From positions 8,550,314 to 8,614,313 of the forward strand of contig NC_080548.1 in the NCBI RefSeq assembly GCF_028640845.1: a DNA stretch of 64,000 bases, written 5' to 3'. A program made the translations under genes and the position numbers. Position 1 is the stretch's first letter; every line of letters starts with the position of its first letter. Shown here piece after piece: positions 21,905-34,045 of this stretch. The notes below the pieces were generated by a model. It was not told the DNA's origin. It did not search any database and saw only the letters and a program-made list of their open reading frames with translations. The DNA is from Ahaetulla prasina. Its lineage: Eukaryota; Chordata; Lepidosauria; Squamata; Colubridae.

Positions 21905-22334
21905 GATAAAAACTTCCCTGCGTGTATTTTGTTTTTTGTTTTAACTAATTTATATAGCCGTCAACTCAATGAGTCAGGGTGACATGTCTGTCTAGAGCCG
22001 ATGCAGGAAGTCACTAGGTTCAGCAGTGTTTGAAGGGAAACGGAAGACTTTCCCCTTTGTTAAATTACGGTGGTCCTGCAATACAGGTGTGACAGGAATT
22101 ACCTCTTATGCTTTTAGCCTGCCGATTCTAAAGGGAGTCTAATTTGCATCAATTTTCTGTCTCCTTTCTGAATTGCCAAAGCATTCTGATTTATTTTATT
22201 TTCATTACTTGTTGAACAATATGGTGCCTTTATTGTGAAAAGTTGTTATACGATATGTAAATGCCACTTTTGTTAATTGCTAATAGTTACGTTTTACTAC
22301 AGTGTTTTTTTTTCTTCTGATCTCTGACTGTAAT
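21905..22334. other. Unrecognised sequence
   Basis: No feature recognised. Confidence 0.35.
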
Positions 22335-22335
22335 A

Positions 22336-22725
22336 CAAGTAGTCCTCGACTTACAACAATTCATTTAATGATCATTGAAAGTTACAATGGCACTGAAAAA
22401 AGTGATTTATGACCGTTTTTTACACTTACAACTGTTGCAACATCCCCAAGGTCACATAACCATTCAGATGCTTGGCAACTGATTCATATTTATGATGGTT
22501 GCATGTCCCGGGGTCACGCGATCATTTTTTGTAACCTTCTGACAAGCAAAGTCAATGGGAAAGCCAGATTCACTTAACAACCTTGTTACTAACTTAACAA
22601 CTGCAGTGACTCACTTAACAACTGTGGCAAGAAAGGTTGCAAAATGGGGTAAAATTCACTTAACAAATATTTAACTTAGCAATGGATATTTTGCTCAATT
22701 GTGGTCATAAGTTGAGAACTGCCTG
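22336..22725. mobile_element. TA-target MITE (CTCGACTTACAAC family)
   Basis: Left end CAAGTAGTCCTCGACTTACA and right end GTCATAAGTTGAGAACTGCC are diverged inverted repeats with TA outside both. A better preserved copy is at 47165-47520. The interior repeats CACTTAACAAC. Mariner-class by the TA duplication. Confidence 0.85.
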
Positions 22726-22727
22726 TA

Positions 22728-23023
22728 CATCTATCTATCACCAAGCTGATCCTTAAGGAAAGCATCACCGAAACCAGATTATCTCCTGACTACTTCTCAA
22801 CATCCAGATCTTAAAAGCAACAAAACAGTATCCAAATTTAGCTTGGCATAATACAACCATGCATTGAATGAAAACATGAAGCACCAGAACAATAAGACAC
22901 CAAGGAACTAGGCTGACCAACACAAACAACCCAGTAATTCAAGTAGTCAGTCCTTTGAAGTATGACAGGTCAGAAAACAGACTCCATCAATTTAACTGGA
23001 AGCATATTTTATTGATATTGGTC
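22728..23023. other. Unrecognised sequence
   Basis: No feature recognised. Confidence 0.3.
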
Positions 23024-23149
23024 GCTGTTTCTCAACCTTGACCACCTTAAGTTGTCTGGACCAACTCCCAGAATTCCCCAGTCAGCATGGGAATTATGGG
23101 AGTTGAATTCCAGACATCTTAAAGTCACCAAGGTTGAGAAACACTGATG
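23024..23149. mobile_element. hAT-like palindromic MITE
   Basis: CTGTTTCTCAACCTTGACCA and CCAAGGTTGAGAAACACTG are inverted, with CTCCCAGAATT and complementary GGGAGTTGAATTCC inside. No clear 8-bp duplication, so the ends are approximate. Confidence 0.72.
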
Positions 23150-23238
23150 TATACTATAATAGAAGTATCTTGGAAGCCCGAATATACCCAAATGAATTAG
23201 GATGGATTATGAATTTCTTTCTCATGTTTTCTTTGTTT

Positions 23239-23239
<1 letters not shown>

Positions 23240-23315
<76 letters not shown>
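23240..23315. repeat. (TA)n microsatellite
   Basis: Pure TA run ending exactly where a PLE scrap begins. Confidence 0.97.
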
Positions 23316-24284
<969 letters not shown>

Positions 24285-24292
24285 TTCTAGGA

Positions 24293-24415
24293 CAGAGGTG
24301 AGGAACTATGGCCCTTTACAACTTGTGGACTTCAACATCCCAGAGAATGGCTGGCTCAGGAATGCTGGGATTTGAAATCCATAAATCATAAAAGGGCCAT
24401 AGTTCCCAACCCCTG
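24293..24415. mobile_element. Palindromic hAT MITE
   Basis: CAGAGGTGAGGAACTATGGC and GGCCATAGTTCCCAACCCCT are inverted. The flanks TTCTAGGA and TTCTAGGG are an 8-bp duplication with one change. Confidence 0.87.
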
Positions 24416-24423
24416 TTCTAGGG

Positions 24424-25402
24424 CTATCACACTTTAAAAGGACCGCAAACGTTATTTCTCCTGGCCACTGGTATTGAGGCTTCAAAAAATGCATTAAGCC
24501 TAAATCAAGCATTCATTCATACCTTCTCCTACTACTTGTGTGCTAACGGCATAGATAAATAAGAAGATGTAGTGTGGAGACCCTAAGTGGAGAGAAGAAA
24601 AATCTGTTAAGGTAGCTTTCCATAGTTTTTAACATAAACTCGTCATCCTACACATAAAACAGATCTTTGGAGGCCAGTGTTCAATATCTGAGTGGTGGAA
24701 TGGGAATGCTATGAAAAAAAATGAGTTGGGTAAGAATGTGGGTAATCATAAACATTAATTTGAGAGGATGACCAATTATGTTGATCATCATCTTCATCAA
24801 AATGAATGAAATTTTATTATATGAGAATGTATTTTCAGTGATGGATCTAGGGAAGAGATAGAGTAGATGAATGTGTGTATAAAAGAATAACCTGAAGAAA
24901 ATGGTCTCCCTTTCAGCAATTTCTAATAATGAGAAAAGCAAAAACTGATTATCAAAAGAGATCTTAAATGTAAGATCATGTAACTGGTGACTGCAGTAGT
25001 TGAAACAGTGGAAGCAGAAGGTAAAGCAGGATTAACTAGTTAATGTATGAGTATTTCTGACTGAATTAGTTCAAAATAAGTGCATGATTTCCCCTCGTTT
25101 AAATAAAACAGCTGAAATGAAGAAAGTTTGGGGTACCCTGAACTTGGCCTTTGTTTAAAAAAAATATGAATTTAGCTCAGTATTACACACATGCTAGAGT
25201 GATGCTAGTGTGGGTGTTCAAGGGAACTTTATCTGTATGAGATGGTTGCAACCAATGATCTTTGCAGTATCTCTTCCCCCTCTCTTTCTCATGTGTTCAC
25301 TTAGTAACCATTTCACTTAATCACAGGGCCACTGAAATAGAGCTAGGTTGATAAAAGAAGAGTGGATGTCCTGCCCTGTACGGTGAAATCTGCAAATGTG
25401 TG
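24424..25402. other. Unrecognised sequence
   Basis: No feature recognised. Confidence 0.4.
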
Positions 25403-25410
25403 TTCTACAG

Positions 25411-25516
25411 CAGGGGTCTGCAACCTTGGCAACTTTAAGCCTGGAGGACTTCAACTCCCAGATTTCTGGGAGTTGAAGTCCACCAGGCTTAAAGTTGCCA
25501 AGGTTGCAGACCCCTG
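25411..25516. mobile_element. Palindromic hAT MITE, near-perfect hairpin
   Basis: CAGGGGTCTGCAACCTTGGC through its near-exact complement, about 50 bp per arm, flanked by the exact 8-bp duplication TTCTACAG. Related to 47542-47661. Confidence 0.92.
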
Positions 25517-25524
25517 TTCTACAG

Positions 25525-26639
25525 GAAAAGTCATAATTGTTCTGTTTCCCCCAACTCAATCTCATTAAATGGAAAGTACCATGGTTTGAAAGCTATACTT
25601 TTACTGATGAACCAAAAGTTGTATTCATATCTTTTTACAGCTACATAACTCTGCTGAGTCATACCATTTTATTTTCTAGGTGAGGAAATTTGCATCTTTT
25701 TCCATTTAATAATGTTACTTCCCTTCCCTTGTGCAATTTGTGTCATCCTGACCACCATTCCCTATATTTACTGATGGACTCATACCAAGTCGGAGATCAT
25801 TTTAATTTTCTCACTGAAAAATAATGAAGACTTCAGAAGAATTTCTTCCTATGGAGATCAGAAACTCATATGGTCTCCCAACTTAAAAATTCAGAAGCAT
25901 TGAAACACATATATCCCTTAACCTTTTTTTTAAACAAACAATAACTTCTGAATTAGATAGCATACTAGTAGCACTAATCATTATTTACCCTAGCTACCAC
26001 CAAGAGAGTTTTCCAGTCATTGAGAAAAAATCCTCACAAAAGGTTTCCATATTATCCATATTTCCCAACAATTTTTTTGCCTCACTTGTTACTTTAAATT
26101 TAAATTGTTAATGTTACAAGCCATTATAATGAGATTTTTAGAGTCACATTATTTTATATTGGTACAATAATTGAGATCTCCAAGTACCTAATTAATCAGT
26201 AAAGAAAATTAGTTTTGTGAAGAAACCAAAGGAAGCTTAGACAAACAGCCACAATTAGAAATATTTAAAAGGAAAGTTAGTCTGCCAAGCTGTGGTTAGC
26301 CATTTTGTTGAAGATACTACTTTAAATCTGGGCTGTCACAAAGCAAAGAGAATGCTTTGGGCTATATGAAGCTCAGCTGAGTTAGAATTAGGCAAAGTTC
26401 TGGTATAGTTTTAGAGCTCAATTGTCCTTGCTAAATGGTATTCATTCTATGTCATTATCACTAGACTAATTCTTCCAGTTATTTGCGCCACAAAATTAAA
26501 AAAAAAAAGGAAATACTACACTCGAACAACAGTAATATCTTTTTGATACAAGGAACATATTTTGGGGGGGAAAATCTAAATTTGATTTGCTGAAAGACTA
26601 GATATTCTGTAATGATAGATTACACAACTCTTGCATAAA
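25525..26639. other. Unrecognised AT-rich sequence
   Basis: No feature recognised. Confidence 0.4.
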
Positions 26640-27145
26640 CTAGAGCCTAGGGCCATGCTATTAAAGCAAGGAACAGGACCAATATTTTTATACACCTCAG
26701 TTTAAAAAAATCAGTCAATGAGTTTTGGCTGGTGGGAATTAGAAGTACAGCCTTTTCTGCTGTGGTCCCTGCTCTTTGGAATCTCTTGCTACTTGGGATG
26801 AGATTTGCCACTAACTGTTTTAGCCTTACAGAAGGGGTGTCAAACTCACATGACATATCACAACTTTTTTCCCCTTTGCTAAAATGGAGCTGGGCGTGAC
26901 CAGCGCATGATGCATCCAGCCCGTGGGCCATGAGTTTGGGACCCCTGTGATAAAAGCACTCTTTGCTAGAGGTGGCAGGTGGGCTAATTAGAGGGTGCCA
27001 CCACTGTATCATGCTTGCCTTTGGTTTTTAATTTTGAATCCACTTTTAATATTTCAATATTTATGATTTTTTTTTATTGTAAGCTGCTTAAGTAGCTTTG
27101 GAGAATGAGATGGATGGCATACAAATTTAATAAGTAAATAAATAA
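26640..27145 (+). mobile_element. Old L2/CR1-type LINE end with a hAT MITE inside
   Basis: Plus-strand scraps (AFSAVVPALWNLLLLGMRF, then after the MITE KALFARGGR) are the LWN...LP / LKT.LF end of an L2-group protein. The tail is TTTATTGTAAGCTGCTTAAG ... TTTAATAAGTAAATAAATAA. A MITE of the CAGGGGTGTCAAACTC type occupies about 26832-26948 (GGGGTGTCAAACTCACATG ... ATGAGTTTGGGACCCCTG). Confidence 0.65.
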
Positions 27146-27366
27146 TGAGTAATAAGTGATCCATAAAACTAAGATGAAGTCTCTCTACATATGCTTCTTC
27201 ATTTAATACAATTTAATCAGTTCAAAACATTTAATATAATTCAAACCATTTAATCAGCCACTACTCATAAAACAGATTTTGTCCATGATTTTAAGCATGC
27301 AGTGTAAAAAGTCAAGGCACAAAAGGAAAAAAAAACACAATGTCAAGGTTTGACATTCATCTTTTA

Positions 27367-27403
<37 letters not shown>

Positions 27404-27605
27404 GTTATTGAAGAAATTTTTAACAAAGTGAAAAACCATAAAAAAAAATAGTGGGGGAAAAAATACAGAAAAGAAACAGAAAAGGAAAATAAAGATTATA
27501 AAGAAGTGGTGAAACAGAATATCATGAAATGTGGAATAAAATGTATCAATAATTGAAGTGGAGGGGAAATGTCAGGATAAAGAAATATTGATAAGTCAAA
27601 GAGTT
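27146..27605. other. Unrecognised sequence with a (TC)n tract
   Basis: A CT dinucleotide run at about 27371-27399; the rest is unrecognised and A-rich. Confidence 0.5.
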
Positions 27606-27829
27606 GTCTTGGTGCATATGCTCTCAGTGTACATAAAAGAAAAGATACCTTCATCAAGGTACAACATTTACAACACAAATGATGGTCAATATATCAATAT
27701 AAATCATAAGGATTACCAGCAAAAAAGTTACAGTCATACAGTCATAAATGGAAAGAGATTGGTGATGGGAATGATGAGAAGATTAATAGTAGTGCAGATT
27801 TAGTAAATAGTTTGACAGTGTTGAGGGAA

Positions 27830-28249
27830 TTATTTGTTTAGCAGAGTGATGGCCTTTGGGAAAAAACTGTTCTTGTGTCTAGTTGTTCTGGTGTGCAGTG
27901 CTCTATAGTGTCTTTTTGAGGGTAGGAGTTGAAACAGTTTATGTCCAGGATGTGAGGGATCTGTAAATATTTTCACGGCCCTCTTCTTGATTCGTGCAGT
28001 GTACAGGTCCCCAATGGAAGGCAGGTTGGTAGCAATTATTTTTTCTGCAATTCTAATTATCCTCTGAAGTCTGTGTCTGTCTTGTTGGGTTGCAGAACCA
28101 AACCAGACAGTTATAGAGGTGCAAATGACAGACTCAATAATTCCTCTGTAGAATTGAATCAGCAGCTCCTTGGGTAGTTTGAGCTTACTGAGTTGGCGCA
28201 GAAAGAACATTCTTTGTTGTCCTTTTTTGATGATGTTATGCACGGTCAC
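27830..28249 (-). pseudogene. Rex1/CR1 LINE C-terminal fragment
   Basis: An open frame of 139 codons covering the thumb and C-terminal region (QLSKLKLPKELLIQFYRGI to KAITLLNK). The family's natural stop follows the KAITLLNK text. It lost its N-terminal half to the L2 insertion at 28236. Confidence 0.85.
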
Positions 28250-28942
28250 TCATGCGCTTGTTACCTCTCGCTTGGATTATTGTAATGCTCTCTACATGGG
28301 GCTCCCCTTGAAGTGCGTCCGGAGGCTTCAGTTAGTCCAGAACGCAGCCGCGCGGGTGATAGAGGGAGCTGCACGCAGCTCCCATGTAACACCTCTCCTG
28401 CGCAGGCTGCACTGGCTACCTGTGGCCTCTCGGGTGCACTTTAAGGTGTTAGTCACGACCTTTAAGGCGCTCCATGGCTTAGGACCTGGGTACTTACGGG
28501 ACCGCCTACTGCTACCACATGCCTCCCACCGACCTGCACGCCTCACAGAGAGGGACTCCTCAGGTGCCATCCGCCAAACAATGTCGGCTGGTGGCCCCAG
28601 GGACGGGCCTTCTGTGGGGACCCCGCACTCTGGAACGAACTCCCCGGCTTACGCCAGATATCTGACCTTGGACATTCCGTCGCGAACTGAAAACATATCT
28701 TTTTATTCGCGCGGGGCTGGCTTGAATGAAATTTTAAACTTAAATTTTTAGCAATTTTAATGGGGTTATTGGTTTTATGGTAAATTTCTTAAATTTTTCA
28801 GGCTCATTTAATAAGTTTTTAACTGATTTTAATTTTGTATATTGTATATTGTTCTTTGTTGGTTTTATTCTGCCTGTACACCGCCCTGAGTCCTTCGGGA
28901 GAAGGGCGGTATAAAAATCAAATAAATAAATAAATAAATAAA
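28236..28942 (+). mobile_element. L2-type LINE inserted in the Rex1/CR1 LINE
   Basis: The host LINE reads ...TTTTTTGATGATGTT up to the left junction and ATGTTTTTGATGTTAGCTG after the right one, so ATGTT is a target duplication. The insert starts ATGCACGGTCACTCATGCG, encodes LDYCNALYMGLP, NAAARVIEG, LHWLPVAS and FKALHGLGPGYL, then goes out of frame. It ends in the GGCGGTATAAAA hairpin and AATAAA repeats. Confidence 0.87.
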
Positions 28943-29374
28943 AAATGTTTTTGATGTTAGCTGTCCATTTTAGATCTTGCGATATGATAGAACCTAGAAA
29001 TTTAAAGGTTTCTGCTGTCGATACTGTATTGTCTAGTATTGTGAGAGGTGGAAGTATGGAAAGGTTTCTCCTAAAGTCTACCACCATTTCTACGGTTTTG
29101 AGTGTTTTCAGTTCCAGATTGTTTCGGTCGCACCATAAGGCTAGTTGTTCGACCTCTTGTCTATATGCAGATTCATCATTGTCTCAAATGAGACCAATCA
29201 CTGTTGTGTCATCTGCGAACTTCAGTAGCTTAACAGATGGATCGTTGGAGATGCAGTCATTGGTATACAGAGAGAAGAGAAGTGGGGAGAGCACACAGCC
29301 TTGGGGGCCCCCTGTGCTAATTGTACAGGTATTTGATGTGATCTTGCTTAGCTTCACCTGCTGCTTCCTGTTTG

Positions 29375-29809
29375 TTAGGAAGCTTGTGATCCACTTACAA
29401 GTCTGATCCAGTACCTGTAGCTTAGCTTAGTTAGAAGAGTGTCTGGAATGATGGTATTGAATGCTGAACTAAAGTCTACAAAGAGGACCCTTGCATACGT
29501 CTTTGGAGACTCAAGATGTTGCAGGATGTAGTGCAGAGCCATATTAACAGCATCATCTGTTGATCTATTTGCTCGGTATGCAAATTGCAAGGGGTCTAAA
29601 AGCGGATCCGTGATGGTTTTCAAGTAGGAAAGCACTAGCCTTTCAAAGGTTTTCATGACTACAGATGTTAAAGCAACTGGTCTATAGTCATTTAGTTCCT
29701 TGATGGTGGGCTTCTTCGGCACTGGGATGATGGTAGAGCGTTTGAAGCAAGAAGGAACATAGCACATCTCTAGTGATTTATTGAAAATATGGGTGAAGAT
29801 GGGGGCCAA
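29375..29809 (-). pseudogene. Rex1/CR1 LINE reverse transcriptase N-terminal part
   Basis: An open frame of 144 codons from the minus strand. [43 protein letters not shown] and [13 protein letters not shown] are the fingers and the first catalytic aspartate block (VDFSSAF) of the reverse transcriptase. It runs out of frame before the YADD-equivalent block, which is in another frame near 29205. Confidence 0.85.
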
Positions 29810-30299
29810 TTGGTCAGCACAGACTTTTAAGCAAGAAGGAGTTATCTTGTCTGGGCCTGGAGCTTTTCCTGGCTTTTATCTGTGAAATAGGTCCTGCACT
29901 TCCTTTTCTGTGATCACTAGGGGTTGTGAACCCAATGGGATGGGGTCAGTTGTAGGAGGCTTGGCTGTTGTTGGTGTGTCTGAGATGGGGGTTGTGGAGA
30001 TAGGTGATTGTAGTTTCGTTTCAAACCTGCAGTAAAACTCATTCAGGTCATCTGCCAGTTGTTGATTACCTTCAGCCTGGGAAGGAGGTTTGCCATAGCC
30101 GGTGATATTTTTAAGAGTTTTCCATATGTTATCTTAGAGACTTTCCTTTTTTCTGCATATAATAGTCCTGCAGCAGTAATTATCTCCCATAACTCTTTTC
30201 TAATTGGCTGTCCATTAATCCCAGCAAGAAAATGTTTGCTTTCAAATGAATATTAAACTTTATATTCTTTGTATTATTAATCATATTGTATGACTTCAG

Positions 30300-30665
30300 A
30301 AATTTCTGGGTTTTTTTTACAAGTCTACAACCCTTCACACTCTCCACATTTCCAACATGAATCTGAAATGTCCTATTATCTACCTTAAATTGTTCTCTTT
30401 CATCTTGTTTTCTCTATGTTCCTGTTCTACAATTCTCAATAAGTTATTTTTTTACTTTCTTTTTTTGTGTAAAATACTTCTTGTGCTGAGTCCCCACAAT
30501 AACATTTCTGAGCACAATCTGGGATTATAACTCAATATGGCACTTCTAATATAATGACTCTTAAAATCTATATTAATCTTAACTTTATCATACCATAGAA
30601 AAAATGCCATCTGGACCACCCTTCTAAGATCCTTTTATTTCTCAGCAAAATCCACCTTTTTTATT
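30300..30665 (-). mobile_element. Possible L1-type ORF2 C-terminal scrap
   Basis: Minus-strand text such as HYIRSAIL and LLWGLSTRSIL in broken frames resembles the late ORF2 region of L1 ('W.KYK...PLW.S..E'). Degraded, with no poly(A) tail visible. Confidence 0.35.
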
Positions 30666-30839
30666 GATTCTATCTATCCTCACTTACATGAAGGCAACTT
30701 TCTGTAAAGGAAAGAGAACCACAAATTTCCACTGTTTTCTATAGAATCCCAAATTGAAATAAATTACACAAATATAGGGAAACTTACATATATAAGAAGA
30801 TAACGAGGAACTATATGTCAGAACTGTTTCTGAACTTAC

Positions 30840-31195
30840 CCTTAGACTTGGAATAACTTTATTGTCATTTTGAATGTACACTAATTGGCATACATTAAAA
30901 TGAAATTTCATTGTGTGGAGCTCTCAAAGAATCTCCACCTCCAACATACACTACATAGACATGACAAAATAAAGAAAGAAATACAAAAATATGCATGTAT
31001 CCATATATATTATCTGACATGGAGAAACAATACTGCCTGATTCGGATGTACGCATGGAGATGAAGAGAAAAACTGATCTTGCAAGTTTGGCATAGGGAAA
31101 AAAGATGTTACAGAATCTGGTAGTCCTGCTAGAAATACTTTGAAACTTCCACCCAGAAGATAGCAACAGAAACAGATGGTGAAGTTGGACTATGG
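30840..31195 (-). mobile_element. Decayed LINE 3' end
   Basis: On the minus strand this reads AACTTCACC..., TACCAGATTCTGTAACATC and a TTCATTTTAATGTATGCC UTR ending AATGACAATAAAGTTATTCC, typical of CR1/Rex-group 3' UTRs. The family is not fixed. Confidence 0.45.
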
Positions 31196-31815
31196 GTCTC
31201 TAACAATGCTAACAACCTCAAGACTTATCCTTTTCTCTAATTAAATGTTTGATTTCATTGTTCTCCTAAATTTTGCATACATTTGTGCTTTACTTTCCCT
31301 TGTTCTAGCCAAAACAACCACAGTAGAAAATGACTCAAGAGACTGAATGTCAATATTAGAAATTGCATAATGAATTAATAAATACTGCAAACACCTCTAA
31401 TCTTCTCTTCCTTGGTTTTCCATGCATGAAAAGCAATTCATCAAGTTCAAACTGCCCTCTTTCTTAACTATCTGACTGCTAAAAATGTTATTAATCAAAT
31501 AATTTGGACTTGCCTCTTGGAAAAATCTTACATTCAACACTGGAATATTCTGTTTAATTATAACTAGGTAAAATCCTGCTTATACAATGTAAAATGTATC
31601 AATAAAAATTTGAGTATGAACAGATAACTTTTCAGTATCTCTGAACTGATGAATCATGTTTTAGAAAAAATATTTTGTGTAACATTCATAAAAAGGAACC
31701 CAGAATGTATGTGCATTTCTAGGTATTTCTGGAGAACTTCCTATTCTTGTGATTATTTTAAATGAATGTGGTGAAAATCCATTTCTTGAGGTTTACCCAG
31801 GTAATAGGAAGAGAT
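31196..31815. other. Unrecognised sequence
   Basis: AT-rich; nothing identified. Confidence 0.35.
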
Positions 31816-31823
31816 GTCTGAAC

Positions 31824-32495
31824 CAGGGGTGAAATCCAGCAGGTTCTGACAGGTTCTGGAGAACCGGTAGTGGAAATTTTGAGCAGTTCAGAGAACCGGC
31901 AAATATCACCTCTGGCTGGCCCCAGAGTGGGGTGGGAATGGAGATTTTGCAGTATCCTTCCCCTGGAGTGGGGAGGGAATGGAGATTTTGCAGTATCCTT
32001 CCCCTGGAATGGGGAGGGAATGGAGATTTTGCAATATCCTTCCCCCAGGAGTAGGGAGGGATTGGGGATTTTGCAGTAACCTTCCCCTGGAGTGTGGTGG
32101 AAATGGAGATTTTGCAGTATCCTTTCCCCAGGAGTGGGGAGGGAATGGAGATTTTGCAATATCCTTCCCCCAGGAGTAGGGAGGGATTGAGGATTTTGCA
32201 GTAACCTTCCCCTGGAGTGGGGAGGGAATGGATATTTTGCAATATCCTTCCCCCAGGAGTAGGGAGGGATTGGGGATTTTGCAGTAACCTTCCCCTGGAG
32301 TGTGGTGGAAATGGAGATTTTGCAATATCCTTCCCCCAGGAGTAGGGAGGGATTGGGGATTTTGCAGTAACCTTCCCCTGGAGTGGGGAGGGAATGGAGA
32401 TTTTGCAGTATCCTTCCCCTGCCACACTCACCAAGCCACATCCACTAAGCCACGCCCACAAAACTGGTAGTAAAATAATTTGGATTTCATCACTG
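31824..32495. mobile_element. hAT MITE enlarged by an internal minisatellite
   Basis: Ends CAGGGGTGAAATCCAGCAGG and TTGGATTTCATCACTG with flanks GTCTGAAC and GTTTGAAG (8 bp, two changes). Same family as 10215-10489, which is only 275 bp. The extra length is the repeat at 31917-32425. Confidence 0.88.
31917..32425. repeat. Minisatellite, about 41-44 bp x 12
   Basis: About twelve units with the core GGAATGGAGATTTTGCAGTA then TCCTTCCCCTG. In the right half a variant unit (AGTAGGGAGGGATTGGGGAT) alternates with the ordinary one, a higher-order pattern. The long minus-strand open frames here (up to 244 codons, SPFPPHSRGR-like repeats) are translations of this array, not genes. Confidence 0.93.
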
Positions 32496-32819
32496 GTTTG
32501 AAGCTCAGAAAAATAAACCACTGGCAAGCAGAAGGGTGGATTTCTTCTTTCAGGTTGATATTTAGAAAGAGAGAGCAGCCTCCATTTTGTCTTTGTCTTT
32601 AAGATTTGTGTTTTCCACTTCGAAGATGTCCATAAGCCAAGTAAGAGAAAAAGCCCCCAGCCACATGGAATAGGACTGGTTCTGGTGCATTTAGACAGCA
32701 GACTGAGATCCGTAAAGTTAGTTGTTTTATTGATGGGCTGAGATCTGTGATATGTATCACAGATGGATGGAGTCCATGAAATAGCCGGTATGAATGCGGG
32801 GTAATTATTTTATTATTTT
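32496..32819. other. Unrecognised sequence
   Basis: No feature recognised. Confidence 0.3.
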
Positions 32820-32937
32820 CATATTTTCATATTTTCTTATTTTTATTTCTTTTATATTGTGTTTTTATGTCCTGTAAGCCACCTTGAGTTGCCATGTGTG
32901 AGTAGGTGGCAATATAAATTTTCTAAATAAATAAATA
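32820..32937 (+). mobile_element. CR1/L3-type LINE or SINE tail
   Basis: GTAAGCCACCTTGAGTTGCC ... GGCAATATAAATTTTCTAAA then AATAAATAAATAAA is the common 'GTAAGCCGCC...ATAAAT' amniote retroposon tail. Confidence 0.6.
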
Positions 32938-32944
32938 AATGTAC

Positions 32945-34045
32945 ATGTGTCAGTTCTCCAAGTTTAAACAAATATAGAAACCAAATCAATGACTACTTCA
33001 GCTTCAACCACAACAATACACGAGCACACAACAGATACAAACTCAAGGTAAATTGCTCCAAACGCAATTGCAGAAAATACGACTTCAGCAACGGAGTGGT
33101 CAATGCCTGGAATGCACTACCTGATTCTGTGGTTTCTTCCACAAACCCCCAAAACTTTAACCTTAGACTGTCTAAAACATCATTAAAAAAGGACAACAAA
33201 GAATGTTCTTTCTGCGCCAACTCAGTAAGCTCAAACTGCCCAAGGAGCTGCTGATCCAATTCTACAGAGGAATTATTGAGTCTGTCATTTGCACCTCTAT
33301 AACTGTCTGGTTCGGTTCTGCAACCCAACAAGAAAAACACAGACTTCAGAGGATAATTAGAACTGCAGAAAAAATAATTGCTACCAACCTGCCTTCCATT
33401 GAAGACCTGTATACTGCACGAATCAAGAAGAGGGCCGTGAAAATATTTGCAGATCCCTCGCATCCTGGACATAAACTGTTTCAACTCCTACCCTCAAAAT
33501 GACGCTATAGAGCACTGCACACCAGAACAACTAGACACAAGAACAGTTTTTTCCCGAAGGCCATCACTCTGCTAAACAAATAATTCCCTCAACACTGTCA
33601 GACTATTTACTGAATCTGCACTACTATTAATCGTTTCATAGTTCCCATCACCAATCTCTTTCCACTTATGACTGTATGACTATAACTTGTTGCTGGCAAT
33701 CCTTATGATTTATATTGATATATTGATCATCAATTGTGTTGTAAATGTTGTACCTTGATGAACGTACCTTTTCTTTTATGTACACTGAGAGCATATGCAC
33801 CAAGACAAATTCCTTGTGTGTCCAATCACACTTGGCCAATAAAAATTCTATTCTATTCTATTCTATTCCTAAAAGGTCTGTAACGGGTATGCATAAGTGC
33901 ACCAGCGTGCCTATCATCCCTGTCCTAATGTCCTCATTTATTCATATCCATTTCATGTATTCATAATCATGTTTATACTTAAATCTGTTATCTTATACAT
34001 GCTTGACAAAACAAACAAGCAAACAAACAAACAAACAAACAGAAT
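32945..34045 (+). mobile_element. LINE C-terminal end interrupted by a Rex1/CR1 LINE
   Basis: Left part 32945-33177 encodes NHNNTRAHNRYKLKVNCSKR and GVVNAWNALPDSVVSSTN, the end of a CR1/L2-group protein. After the insert the frame resumes at 33869 as KRSVTGMHKCTSVPIIPVLM and the 3' UTR (CACCAGCGTGCCTATCATCC) ends in (AAAC)n near 34008-34041. The duplication CTAAAA (33172-33177, 33869-33874) shows the interruption is an insertion. Confidence 0.82.
33178..33868 (+). mobile_element. Rex1/CR1-type LINE insertion with (ATTCT)n tail
   Basis: 5'-truncated insertion bounded by CTAAAA. The open frame 33203-33502 encodes FFLRQLSKLKLPKELLIQFY, WFGSATQQEKHRLQRIIR, LPSIEDLYTARIKKRAVKIF and FQLLPSK, then a stop at the codon that follows. 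It ends CTTGGCCAATAAAAATTCTA plus about five ATTCT units. Confidence 0.9.

Larger units (their letters stand above)
27608..30136 (-). mobile_element. Rex1/CR1-type LINE, longest copy, interrupted by L2
   Basis: Minus strand, 5'-truncated near 30136 and lacking the ATTCT tail. From high to low coordinate it encodes the start of the reverse transcriptase ([56 protein letters not shown]), then FADDTTV, VVDFRRNLSILPPLTIL, and after the L2 insertion FFLRQLSKLKLPKE, WFGSATQQDRHRLQRIIR, LPSIGDLYTARIKKRAVKIF and FFPKAITLLNK. Stops and shifts break it into three open pieces. It resembles the Rex1/Babar branch of the CR1 group; its 3' UTR is that of the snake ATTCT-tailed LINE. Confidence 0.85.

Noticed and set aside
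31758..32527. Long overlapping minus-strand open frames (up to 244 codons)
   Set aside because: They are translations of a 41-44 bp minisatellite in all frames; unit lengths vary and no domain is present.
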